DNA from: Oribacterium sp.
GTDB lineage: Bacteria > Bacillota_A > Clostridia > Lachnospirales > Lachnospiraceae
Direction: 5' to 3'
Assembly (NCBI GenBank): GCA_017940955.1
Contig: JAGAXP010000232.1
Coordinates: forward strand, 1-54,573
DNA length: 54,573 nt
Shown: positions 31,974-39,052 of the stretch, piece after piece
Numbering within the stretch: position 1 is the stretch's first letter
Layout of the letters: the number at the start of each line of letters is the position of its first letter
Notes under the pieces: generated by a model
The model's input: the letters and a program-made list of their open reading frames with translations, nothing else
Told to the model about the DNA's origin: nothing
Databases searched by the model: none
Program-made: the position numbers and the translations under genes

Positions 31974-32519
31974 ATGCCGACAAAATCGAACAATACGGGC
32001 GGCAGAGGAGGCAAAAGACCTGGTGCCGGCCGAAAGAAAAAAGCAGTTATAGACAAAGCGGAGAGCGGAAATCCGGGAGGAAGAAGGCTCTCCGTTTTAG
32101 ATATCCCGGATGTGGAGGGAGCAGATATGCCCGATCCTCATGACTTTCTGTCTGCGGAGCAAAAGGACGGTACGAAACTCCAGGCACGGGAGATATACGA
32201 GGACACATGGGCATGGCTTAAAAGAGTAGGCTGCTCGCAGCTTATCTCACCGCAGATGATTGAGCGGTATGCCATGTGCTCGGCAAGGTGGATACAGTGC
32301 GAGGAGATAACAAACAAGCTCGGATTTCTATCCAAGCATCCGACCACGCAGAAACCGATCCCATCCCCGTTTGTCAATATCGGTATCAATTACATGAACC
32401 AGGCAAACAGGCTGTGGAATGAGATATTCCAGATAGTGAAGGAGAATTGCAGTTCTGATTATAGCGGACCGAATCCGCAGGACGATCTTATGGAAAGGCT
32501 TCTCCGTTCAAGAGAGTAG
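31974..32519 (+). CDS. terS: Terminase small subunit (P27 family-like)
   Basis: A 181-residue protein. The basic glycine-rich N-terminus (MPTKSNNTGGRGGKRPGAGR) is typical of P27-family small terminases, followed by helices (QAREIYEDTWAWLKRVGCSQ, ERYAMCSARWIQCEEITNKL) and NIGINYMNQANRLWNEIFQI. ATG 31974 follows AAGGAGG at 31955-31961. It recognises phage DNA for packaging. Unusually, the large subunit gene does not follow directly but lies 6.5 kb away, behind methylation and accessory genes. Confidence 0.8.
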   Translation: MPTKSNNTGGRGGKRPGAGRKKKAVIDKAESGNPGGRRLSVLDIPDVEGADMPDPHDFLSAEQKDGTKLQAREIYEDTWAWLKRVGCSQLISPQMIERYAMCSARWIQCEEITNKLGFLSKHPTTQKPIPSPFVNIGINYMNQANRLWNEIFQIVKENCSSDYSGPNPQDDLMERLLRSRE

Positions 32520-32535
32520 CAGAAAGGAAACAGTT

Positions 32536-33336
32536 ATGTACGAAAAGGTAAACCCCATGCACCCGGACAAGATAGCAGACCGCATTGCCGGAGCACTTGT
32601 CGACAGAGCGTATGCGAAAGAGGAGAACCCGAAGATTGCAGTTGAAGTTCTCATTGGACACGGAGTCTGTCACATAATCGCAGAGACATCCGTTCATATC
32701 GAGGATGAGATAATCGCAGATATCGTGAACAGAATCACGGGAGGAATGGATACGTATTACTGCGAGGTTCCGCAGGATGTACATCTTGCAGGAAATCAGA
32801 CAGGAAAGATCCGCTGCGGAGATAACGGCATCTTCAAAGGAATGCCTGTGACAGACGAGCAGTGCATACTGACCGCTGTAGCAAATAATGTGTATCACAC
32901 TTTTCCTACTGACGGAAAGTACATCCTTGATGGAGAAAGGCTCATCATCTGTCAGAGCAATGCTGACAGATACACACTTTGTGGAATGTATCCGTCTGCC
33001 GAGGTGAATCCTATCGGGGACTGGACGGGCGGCCCGGATGTTGATGCAGGTGCCACAAACCGCAAACTCGGCTCTGACATGGGAGACTCGGTAACAGGCG
33101 GAGGTCTTCATGGAAAGGATCTCAGTAAGGCAGATGTAAGTGTGAATATCTATGCCTGGATCAAGGCACAGAATTCAGGAAAACCTGTTGAGATCAGCTG
33201 TGCAATCGGTGATGAGACTGTAGACGGCATCCCGTATGAGGAGATCGTTGATACAGCAAGAGAATACATCCGCAGCATAGGCGGTTTTGAGAAATTTGCA
33301 GAATGGGGGCTGATCCGTTATGAAGACAACGAGTAA
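32536..33336 (+). CDS. Miniature S-adenosylmethionine synthetase (MetK-like)
   Basis: A 266-residue MetK homologue, compared with about 380-400 for cellular enzymes. Key motifs remain: HPDK at residues 9-12 (ATP and magnesium), GDNGIF at 95-100, DGK at 126-128, GGPDVDAG at 165-172 followed by RK, and GGGLHGKDLSK at 188-198 (the phosphate loop). The missing length is mostly in the central domain. It lies 16 nt after the small terminase gene and overlaps a DNA methyltransferase gene, so it may supply SAM for phage DNA methylation. Activity is inferred from the motifs. Confidence 0.87.
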   Translation: MYEKVNPMHPDKIADRIAGALVDRAYAKEENPKIAVEVLIGHGVCHIIAETSVHIEDEIIADIVNRITGGMDTYYCEVPQDVHLAGNQTGKIRCGDNGIFKGMPVTDEQCILTAVANNVYHTFPTDGKYILDGERLIICQSNADRYTLCGMYPSAEVNPIGDWTGGPDVDAGATNRKLGSDMGDSVTGGGLHGKDLSKADVSVNIYAWIKAQNSGKPVEISCAIGDETVDGIPYEEIVDTAREYIRSIGGFEKFAEWGLIRYEDNE

Positions 33337-34582
33337 GATGCAGCTTGTCGGAATCGATAAGCTCGTGCCATATCAGAATAATGCAAGGACGCACTCCCCG
33401 GAGCAGATTGCAAAGATCCGTTCATCCCTTCGTGAGTTCGGATTCATCAATCCGATAATCATCGACAAGGACTATGGCATAATAGCAGGACACGGAAGAC
33501 TTGCTGCGGCAAGGGAAGAAGGGATAAAGGAAGTCCCGTGCGTGTTCGCTGATCATCTGACTGAAGCACAGAAGAAAGCGTATATCATCGCAGATAACCG
33601 TATGGCAATGGATGCCGGATGGGATGAAGAACTTCTGCGTGTCGAAATCGAGTCTCTCGAGGGTATGGATTTTGATACTATGCTCACAGGCTTCGATGAA
33701 GCGGAGCTGGCAGAGCTTTTCGGAACGGCTGATTCCGATGAAGTCGAAGATGATGACTTTGACCTCACAGCGGCACTCGAAAAAGCAGCCTTTGTGGAAA
33801 GAGGAGATATCTGGACTGTCGGAAAGCATCGCCTTATGTGCGGTGATGCGACATCGGCTGATGATGTGAAGACACTGATGGATGGAAAGAAGGCAAACCT
33901 TATGCTGACGGATCCTCCATACGGAGTTTCTTTTGAATCATCGTCCGGACTTACCATAAAAAATGACAGCATCAAAGGGGATGAATTTTACAAGTTCCTC
34001 TTCGATGCGTTCAGCAATATGAAATCAAATATGGAAAAGGGCGGGAGCGCATACTGCTTTCATGCTGATACCGAAGGTCTGACATTCCGTCAGGCCTTTA
34101 TTGATGCCGGATTTCATCTTGCCGGAGTATGCATCTGGGTGAAAAACTCCCTGGTGCTCGGCAGATCTGATTATCAGTGGCAGCACGAGCCTGTGCTATA
34201 CGGTTTTATGAAGGACGGAAAGCACAAATGGTATTCGGACAGACGGCAAACGACCATCTGGAACTATGACAAACCGAAAAGGAATGCGGATCATCCGACA
34301 TCGAAACCGCTCGACCTTTTGTCGTACCCGATCGGAAACTCCACGCAGGAAAACGGCATCGTTATTGACACATTCGGCGGCTCCGGCTCGACCATGATGG
34401 CCTGTGAGTCCATGAACCGTATCTGCTACATGATGGAGCTTGATGAAAAGTACGCATCTGTCATTCTCCGCAGGTACGTGGAGGACTTCGGAAATGCTGA
34501 TGAGGTTTACTGCATCCGCGGGGGAAAGAAGATAATGTATTCCGACATCGTAAAGGAAGTGGAGGGCAGAGATGAAGGATAA
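33320..34582 (+). CDS. ParB-like domain fused to DNA N4/N6 methyltransferase
   Basis: A 420-residue fusion. Residues 8-95 are a ParB/sulfiredoxin-type domain (LVPYQNNARTHSPEQIAKIR; GIIAGHGRLAAAREEG; ADNRMAMDAGWD). An acidic linker follows. The methyltransferase part has RHxMCGDA-like HRLMCGDATSADDV, motif IV TDPPYG (Asp198-Tyr201), HPTSKPLDLLSYPI and motif I DTFGGSGSTMMACE near the end, so it is a beta-class amino-methyltransferase. Start and end both overlap neighbouring genes. It methylates adenine or N4-cytosine in a sequence that cannot be predicted here. Confidence 0.92.
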   Translation: MKTTSKMQLVGIDKLVPYQNNARTHSPEQIAKIRSSLREFGFINPIIIDKDYGIIAGHGRLAAAREEGIKEVPCVFADHLTEAQKKAYIIADNRMAMDAGWDEELLRVEIESLEGMDFDTMLTGFDEAELAELFGTADSDEVEDDDFDLTAALEKAAFVERGDIWTVGKHRLMCGDATSADDVKTLMDGKKANLMLTDPPYGVSFESSSGLTIKNDSIKGDEFYKFLFDAFSNMKSNMEKGGSAYCFHADTEGLTFRQAFIDAGFHLAGVCIWVKNSLVLGRSDYQWQHEPVLYGFMKDGKHKWYSDRRQTTIWNYDKPKRNADHPTSKPLDLLSYPIGNSTQENGIVIDTFGGSGSTMMACESMNRICYMMELDEKYASVILRRYVEDFGNADEVYCIRGGKKIMYSDIVKEVEGRDEG

Positions 34583-36374
34583 ACTTACACTCGGCTCTCT
34601 CTTTGATGGCAGCGGAGGCTTTCCGCTTGGAGGGATGCTTGCAGGAATTGAGCCTGTCTGGGCATCTGAGGTGGAGCCTTTTCCGATAAGGGTGACTACA
34701 AAGCGGATGCCGTTCATGAAGCATTATGGTGATGTGTCAGCCATAAACGGAGCAGAGCTTACTCCGGTAGATATAATCACATTCGGATCGCCATGCCAGG
34801 ATATGTCCGTGGCAGGTAAAAGAGGAGGCCTGGGTGCAGCTCGCTCGGGTCTTTTTTATGAGGCGATCCGTATAGTCAAGGAAATGAGGGAAAAGACAAA
34901 TGGAGAATACCCAAGGTACATCGTCTGGGAAAATGTCCCCGGCGCATTCAGCTCGAATAAAGGGGCAGACTTCGAAGCAGTCCTCAAGGAAATCACAGGG
35001 ATCAAAGGCTGTGAAGATGCTATACCTCGATCTGACAAATGGGCAAACGCAGGACTTGTCATGGGAGAAGATTTCAGTATCGCATGGAGGCTTCTTGATG
35101 CTCAACACTGGGGAGTGCCCCAGAGAAGAAAACGCATCTACCTTGTCGCAGATTTTACAGGCGGGAGTGCCGGAAAAATACTATTTGAGTCAGAAGGCGT
35201 GTCTGGGTATTCTGCGGAGAGCTTCAGAGCGTGGCAAAGAGCTGCCGGAGGTCTTAAAGATGGCACTCGAGAGGCAGGCACAGTCTGCTTAAACGACCAG
35301 GGCGGCAATCGTATGGATGTGACGGAGGATAAAACGAATACTCTCCGTGCGGAATCGAATCATCCACCTATTGCCCTTGATTATCATCCGGCAGATTCAA
35401 GGATAGGAATAACCGATGATGACAACATGCAGACTCTGACATCACGGATGGGAACAGGAGGAAACAATGTGCCTCTGGTGATGCAGGTGTTTGGCATCTG
35501 CTCGAAACATAGTAATGCTATGCTTTCGGACAATCCCAGGTCGGGATTTTATGAAGCAGATACATCAAGGACCCTTGATGCGAACGGAGGTAATCCTTCC
35601 TGCAACCAGGGCGGCATGGCTGTGGTTGAAGGCAACGGGTCAAGACCATCGCATAAAGGAGATGGATACAAAGAGGGGGATGTCATGTACACCCTCAATG
35701 CTACAGAGGAACACGCTGTTGCTTATGGAATCGATCGTGCTGCGTTCAACCAAGGGAAGAATGCAAAATTCGGATTCGCAGTAGAAAAGGAAAAAGAGCC
35801 TACCATAGTGGCTAAAGGCCCCGGGGCTGTGAGCCATCCAAAGACTCTGAAGATCAGGTGCGGAAAGGAAGGTGGCGGCAAAGGCGCACTTATCCAGGAC
35901 GATAAGTCAGCCACGCTTTCATGTAATAACGATCAAACATTATTTGAACCGACATATTCCACAAGCAAAGCATCGTTTTTTACGAGTGCTTCGGAAGAAG
36001 TGGCAGGAGCACTTGTAGCGACCGACTACAAAGACCCTTCGATGATAAACGACTCGGACGGATGCGAATATATCGTAAGGAGGCTCACCCCGACAGAATG
36101 CGCCAGGCTCCAGGGATTCCCGGACTGGTGGTGCGATGATCTTGAAACGGAAGATCCGTCAGAAGAGGACATTGCTTTCTGGACAGAGGTATTCGAGACG
36201 CACCGAAAAGTCATCACGGGTGCGGCAAAGCCAAAGACGGAAAAGCAGATTGTAAGGTGGCTGAAAGCTCCACACTCTGATTCTGCGGAGTATAAGATGT
36301 GGGGCAACGGAGTCGCTCTTCCGAACGTGGTATTCGTGCTTGCCGGAATCGCTTATTTTTCAAGGATTATGTGA
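34572..36374 (+). CDS. Phage DNA (cytosine-5) methyltransferase with very long variable region
   Basis: A 600-residue m5C enzyme. Motif I LGSLFDGSGGFPLGG (residues 7-21), motif IV FGSPCQDMS with catalytic Cys75, motif VI VWENVPGAFSSN, motif VIII HWGVPQRRKRIYLVADF. Then comes a variable region of about 300 residues, and motif IX/X RRLTPTECARLQGFPDWW and MWGNGVALPNVVF at the C-terminus. The variable region has a recurring TL-x-N/S-x-G-G-N pattern (TLTSRMGTGGNNVPLV; TLDANGGNPSCNQGG; TLNATEEHAVAYG), which could be several target-recognition units as in Bacillus phage multispecific enzymes. It protects phage DNA against host restriction (inferred). Confidence 0.9.
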   Translation: MKDKLTLGSLFDGSGGFPLGGMLAGIEPVWASEVEPFPIRVTTKRMPFMKHYGDVSAINGAELTPVDIITFGSPCQDMSVAGKRGGLGAARSGLFYEAIRIVKEMREKTNGEYPRYIVWENVPGAFSSNKGADFEAVLKEITGIKGCEDAIPRSDKWANAGLVMGEDFSIAWRLLDAQHWGVPQRRKRIYLVADFTGGSAGKILFESEGVSGYSAESFRAWQRAAGGLKDGTREAGTVCLNDQGGNRMDVTEDKTNTLRAESNHPPIALDYHPADSRIGITDDDNMQTLTSRMGTGGNNVPLVMQVFGICSKHSNAMLSDNPRSGFYEADTSRTLDANGGNPSCNQGGMAVVEGNGSRPSHKGDGYKEGDVMYTLNATEEHAVAYGIDRAAFNQGKNAKFGFAVEKEKEPTIVAKGPGAVSHPKTLKIRCGKEGGGKGALIQDDKSATLSCNNDQTLFEPTYSTSKASFFTSASEEVAGALVATDYKDPSMINDSDGCEYIVRRLTPTECARLQGFPDWWCDDLETEDPSEEDIAFWTEVFETHRKVITGAAKPKTEKQIVRWLKAPHSDSAEYKMWGNGVALPNVVFVLAGIAYFSRIM

Positions 36375-36383
36375 AAAAATAAC

Positions 36384-36414
36384 TTGCTATTTACTGCCTT
36401 CAGAGTGATATATG
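36384..36414 (+). promoter_or_regulatory. Promoter-like repeat, copy 1 (TTGCTA-N19-TATATG)
   Basis: TTGCTA at 36384-36389, a 19-nt spacer with TTCAGAGTGA, and TATATG at 36409-36414 (TGATATATG, extended -10 type). It is followed by GTACATACC and lies 43 nt before the gene at 36457. Confidence 0.6.
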
Positions 36415-36456
36415 TACATACCAAAAACCACAGTAATGGCAAAAAGGAGGCAGAAA

Positions 36457-37113
36457 ATGATTGTACATTACGGAGCAAGCGGAAAAGACCGCAAAAAACT
36501 GGCGGAGGTCATCGCAAAAGAAATCGGAGTGGATGCTATCTACCAGGGACCGCCAACCTTCTCATACGAGATGGACTACTTCACAGTCGACAGAGAGGGC
36601 GCACTTGTATTTGATGACGAGCTTGGAGGCGATGAAGCGGAGCGTGTTCTTAACGCCATCGCAGACGCAGGCTTTGAACCGCTGGACGATGAGGATGGAG
36701 AGTCCGGCATCGCCATTCAGATGCCAATGATGACGGGCGATGAGATATCAAGGCTTGAGGCACTCATTGAATCCAAGGAGACACTTCTTAAGAAAGCCAT
36801 CGGAGCAGACAGCCTTATGGTCAGTGAGAAAGACGGAAAACTCGACTTCCCATGGTTCAATGAAGATGCATCGCCGGAAGAAGTGAAAGCCTACATGAAC
36901 CTTGTGACTGCGCTTTGCAAAATGGCAAAAGAGGCCAAAAGAGTAACAGGAAAGGATAAACCTGTAGACAATGAGAAATATGCATTCAGATGCTTTCTTT
37001 TAAGGCTTGGATTCATCGGTGATGAGTATAAGGCGAGCAGGAAGATCCTGCTGAAGAACTTCAGCGGTTCATCCGCATTCAAGGGAGGTGTGAAGAATGA
37101 GATTTCCGAGTAG
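36457..37113 (+). CDS. Conserved mobile-element accessory protein
   Basis: A 218-residue protein. The first 85 residues (MIVHYGASGKDRKKLAEVIA; PTFSYEMDYFTVDREGALVF) form an alpha/beta domain common in accessory genes of Firmicute phages and conjugative elements, sometimes labelled 'virulence-related' without proof. The C-terminal half (MMTGDEISRLEALIESKETL; KYAFRCFLLRLGFIGDEYKA) is helical. AAAGGAGG precedes ATG 36457. It heads a set of small genes each driven by a copy of the same promoter-like repeat. Function unknown. Confidence 0.7.
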   Translation: MIVHYGASGKDRKKLAEVIAKEIGVDAIYQGPPTFSYEMDYFTVDREGALVFDDELGGDEAERVLNAIADAGFEPLDDEDGESGIAIQMPMMTGDEISRLEALIESKETLLKKAIGADSLMVSEKDGKLDFPWFNEDASPEEVKAYMNLVTALCKMAKEAKRVTGKDKPVDNEKYAFRCFLLRLGFIGDEYKASRKILLKNFSGSSAFKGGVKNEISE

Positions 37114-37492
37114 AAACATTGTGGAGGGTGTAAGGAAAGCCTACCCTGCAGGAACGAGGGTGGAGCTTGTGCAGATGGATGATGCACAGGCTCCTCCGGT
37201 CGGGACACATGGCACTGTCGAAGGTGTTGATGACACAGGCAGCATCATGGTCACATGGGACAACGGCTCGGGACTGAATGTTGTTTATGGCGAGGACATC
37301 GTAAAGAAACTCCACACCGTCAAAACCATATGTTACGGACAGGAGCAGATCTGGGACTCAAGAGAAGAGGCGGAGGAGTTCTTCCTTAAGGGGATGTTTT
37401 CATCAGAGGGTTCGGAAAGGGATCGCTACAGCACTATATTTCTGAAACTGAAAGAGGGACAGGAGGTATGCAGTGATGGATGCGAAGATTAG
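37097..37492 (+). CDS. DUF4314-containing protein
   Basis: A 131-residue protein. Residues 8-72 match the DUF4314 pattern: YPAGTRVELVQMDDAQAPPV then GTHGTVEGVDDTGSIMVTWD and NGSGLNVVYGEDIVKKL, a small SH3-like beta barrel. The C-terminal 60 residues (KTICYGQEQIWDSREEAEEF) are an added domain. The start overlaps the end of the gene before by 17 nt and its end overlaps the next gene. Such proteins are frequent in phage accessory regions; the function is not known. Confidence 0.8.
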   Translation: MRFPSRNIVEGVRKAYPAGTRVELVQMDDAQAPPVGTHGTVEGVDDTGSIMVTWDNGSGLNVVYGEDIVKKLHTVKTICYGQEQIWDSREEAEEFFLKGMFSSEGSERDRYSTIFLKLKEGQEVCSDGCED

Positions 37493-37661
37493 AGAGCAGA
37501 TCCTTGCCGTCCGGGATACGGGCCGCACGAATATGTTTGACATAAATGCTGTTCAGCGGATTGCATACGAGCTTGGGTACTACGAGCTTGTCTGCTGGCT
37601 TGAGGATCGGCGTGATGCCTACGTTCGCTTCATCATGACGGGCGAGGAATCACCCGAATAA
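37476..37661 (+). CDS. DUF5049-like small protein
   Basis: A 61-residue protein: DAKIREQILAVRDTGRTNMF, DINAVQRIAYELGYYELVCW and LEDRRDAYVRFIMTGEE, which matches the DUF5049 type of small helical protein that typically follows DUF4314. It begins within the end of the DUF4314 gene after GGACAGGAGG. ATG 37476 was chosen over the GTG three bases earlier. Function unknown. Confidence 0.75.
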   Translation: MDAKIREQILAVRDTGRTNMFDINAVQRIAYELGYYELVCWLEDRRDAYVRFIMTGEESPE

Positions 37662-37689
37662 AAAATACTTCAAAATACACATAAATGAC

Positions 37690-37720
37690 TTGCTATTATG
37701 TGCCTTTAGAGTGATATATG
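37690..37720 (+). promoter_or_regulatory. Promoter-like repeat, copy 2 (TTGCTA-N19-TATATG)
   Basis: TTGCTA at 37690-37695, 19 nt including TTTAGAGTGA, TATATG at 37715-37720, then GTACACAAC. It lies 43 nt before the gene at 37763, the same distance as copy 1 from its gene. Confidence 0.6.
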
Positions 37721-37762
37721 TACACAACAAAAGAGAGCACTTAGAGCAAGGAGGAAAACAAA

Positions 37763-38230
37763 ATGCTGAAGAAAGAAAACGCATACTTCGAAAACCTTTA
37801 CAAGATCGGACAGGCCTTTGAGACAATCAGGAAGGCACACGAAGAAAAGAAAGCAGACCTCATCGAAAAATACGGCTACGACAGCGAGGAGATGAAAGTC
37901 TGGTACGAAGAGAAAAAGGAAATGACCTACCCGGTTCCGCAGGGCGCATGCAAAGCCTACAGAGCCTGGAGCCAGAGCCTTGAAAGAGAGGCAGACGAGG
38001 TCGAGATGGACGACTTCCTTTGGGACAGAGAGGTCAAGGACTTTGTTGAAGCCTTAAGGGGAGCAGAGATCACAAGCTTCATCTACACCAACACCTCAAC
38101 AGCCCTCATGGACAACATCCACCAGCTGACGGAAGAAGGCTGCGAGATGACAGGCCTTGTAAAGGTCGAAAGAAAGAACCTTTGGAGAGAGCCGGAAGAG
38201 ATAAACGGAATCCGCTTCACGGTTTGCTAA
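37763..38230 (+). CDS. Conserved accessory protein of unknown function
   Basis: A 155-residue protein with a charged helical N-terminal half (FETIRKAHEEKKADLIEKYG; KVWYEEKKEMTYPVPQGACK) and an alpha/beta C-terminal half (VKDFVEALRGAEITSFIYTN; STALMDNIHQLTEEGCEMTG). GCAAGGAGG precedes ATG 37763. Homologous proteins occur in accessory regions of gut Firmicute mobile elements, but I cannot name a function. It has its own promoter-like repeat and terminator, so it is a single transcription unit, as in a cassette. Confidence 0.7.
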   Translation: MLKKENAYFENLYKIGQAFETIRKAHEEKKADLIEKYGYDSEEMKVWYEEKKEMTYPVPQGACKAYRAWSQSLEREADEVEMDDFLWDREVKDFVEALRGAEITSFIYTNTSTALMDNIHQLTEEGCEMTGLVKVERKNLWREPEEINGIRFTVC

Positions 38231-38269
38231 AGCAAAAGGCAGGAGAGCCTAAAGGGGGCTCTTTTGCTC
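38231..38269 (+). terminator. Terminator of the 37763 cassette
   Basis: AGCAAAAG pairs with CTTTTGCT and AGAGCC with GGCTCT inside it. The T-run of the 3' arm makes a bidirectional-type terminator directly after the stop. Confidence 0.75.
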
Positions 38270-38315
38270 GTACATAAAGTATCGATATAAATACTACATT
38301 TCCTCAAAATATAAC

Positions 38316-38346
38316 TTGCTATTATGTGCGTTTAGAGTGATATATG
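38316..38346 (+). promoter_or_regulatory. Promoter-like repeat, copy 3 (TTGCTA-N19-TATATG)
   Basis: TTGCTA at 38316-38321, 19 nt including TTTAGAGTGA, TATATG at 38341-38346, then GTACATACC as in copy 1. It lies 45 nt before ATG 38392. Confidence 0.6.
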
Positions 38347-38391
38347 TACATACCAAAAGGAAAAGCACACAAAAGCAAGGAGGCAAAGATA

Positions 38392-38628
38392 ATGAGATTC
38401 ATCGACAGAACAGGAAAGGGATTCGGAGAAAGAGGAGCAGACAGCAACATCAAGAAGATGGGAAAGCTCACAAGAACCGCAACAAAGATTGCCGAAGAAA
38501 GGAAACTCGGGCTGCTGAAAACGAGCCACGGACCTTACAGGATCATCAGAGAATGCGGACTTGGCGGAGCCTGCGACAAAGACTTCTTCAGCCTCGCAGA
38601 GGTCGATGAATACCTTAAGAGCCTTTAG
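38392..38628 (+). CDS. Small basic accessory protein
   Basis: A 78-residue basic protein: MRFIDRTGKGFGERGADSNI, KKMGKLTRTATKIAEERKLG and a C-terminal part GPYRIIRECGLGGACDKDFF with two cysteines. It resembles small helical DNA-linked accessory proteins, but no family is certain. CAAGGAGG precedes ATG 38392. It forms a two-gene cassette with the next gene behind copy 3 of the promoter-like repeat. Confidence 0.65.
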   Translation: MRFIDRTGKGFGERGADSNIKKMGKLTRTATKIAEERKLGLLKTSHGPYRIIRECGLGGACDKDFFSLAEVDEYLKSL

Positions 38629-38650
38629 AAAACCAACGGAGGAAAAGAAA

Positions 38651-38941
38651 ATGACAATCAACGAAGGAATGAAAACTTACAGACTGCCAAACCCAAGCAC
38701 CCCGGAAGACCTTGAGATGAGATTCAGCGGGATGGACGGCAAGGTCCTGAACTTTGGAGACACGGTGCTTGTAGCAGGATATTACTGGAACGGACCGGGA
38801 AACCCGAGCTATTTCGCAGCCACATATGAATACCTCGATGAGGGCAAACACGACTGCGAAAGCGCGATAGGCTTAAGAGCCGTCAGCGAGCTGGATTTTG
38901 AAGATGAAGGACACGCAATCGCTTGGGCAATGAACCAGTAA
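38651..38941 (+). CDS. Small accessory protein
   Basis: A 96-residue acidic protein: MTINEGMKTYRLPNPSTPED, GMDGKVLNFGDTVLVAGYYW and GLRAVSELDFEDEGHAIAWA. The middle is beta-rich. ACGGAGG lies before ATG 38651 and the gene follows the small basic protein by 22 nt. I do not recognise a family. It is the last accessory gene before the large terminase. Confidence 0.65.
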   Translation: MTINEGMKTYRLPNPSTPEDLEMRFSGMDGKVLNFGDTVLVAGYYWNGPGNPSYFAATYEYLDEGKHDCESAIGLRAVSELDFEDEGHAIAWAMNQ

Positions 38942-38949
38942 AAAGGGCA

Positions 38950-39017
38950 GAGAAGGGAAACACGGCCCCACGGAGGGGCTTTCTCTCGTAGGAAGGAGCA
39001 GCAATGCTCTTATTTTT
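38950..39017 (+). terminator. Two hairpins before the large terminase
   Basis: AGAGAA ... GCCCC-acgga-GGGGC-TTTCTCT is one nested hairpin. GAGCA-gcaa-TGCTC followed by TTATTTTTA (38996-39017) is a second, with a clear T-run. Confidence 0.7.
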
Positions 39018-39052
39018 ATGCTTGGAGGTAATTACATGATAACAGGAGGAAG

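Noticed and set aside
36384..36614. 76-codon frame starting in the promoter-like repeat (and a similar one at 38316)
   Set aside because: It runs out of frame through the well-supported gene at 36457. The shared first residues come from the repeat itself, although a short leader peptide is left open as a finding.
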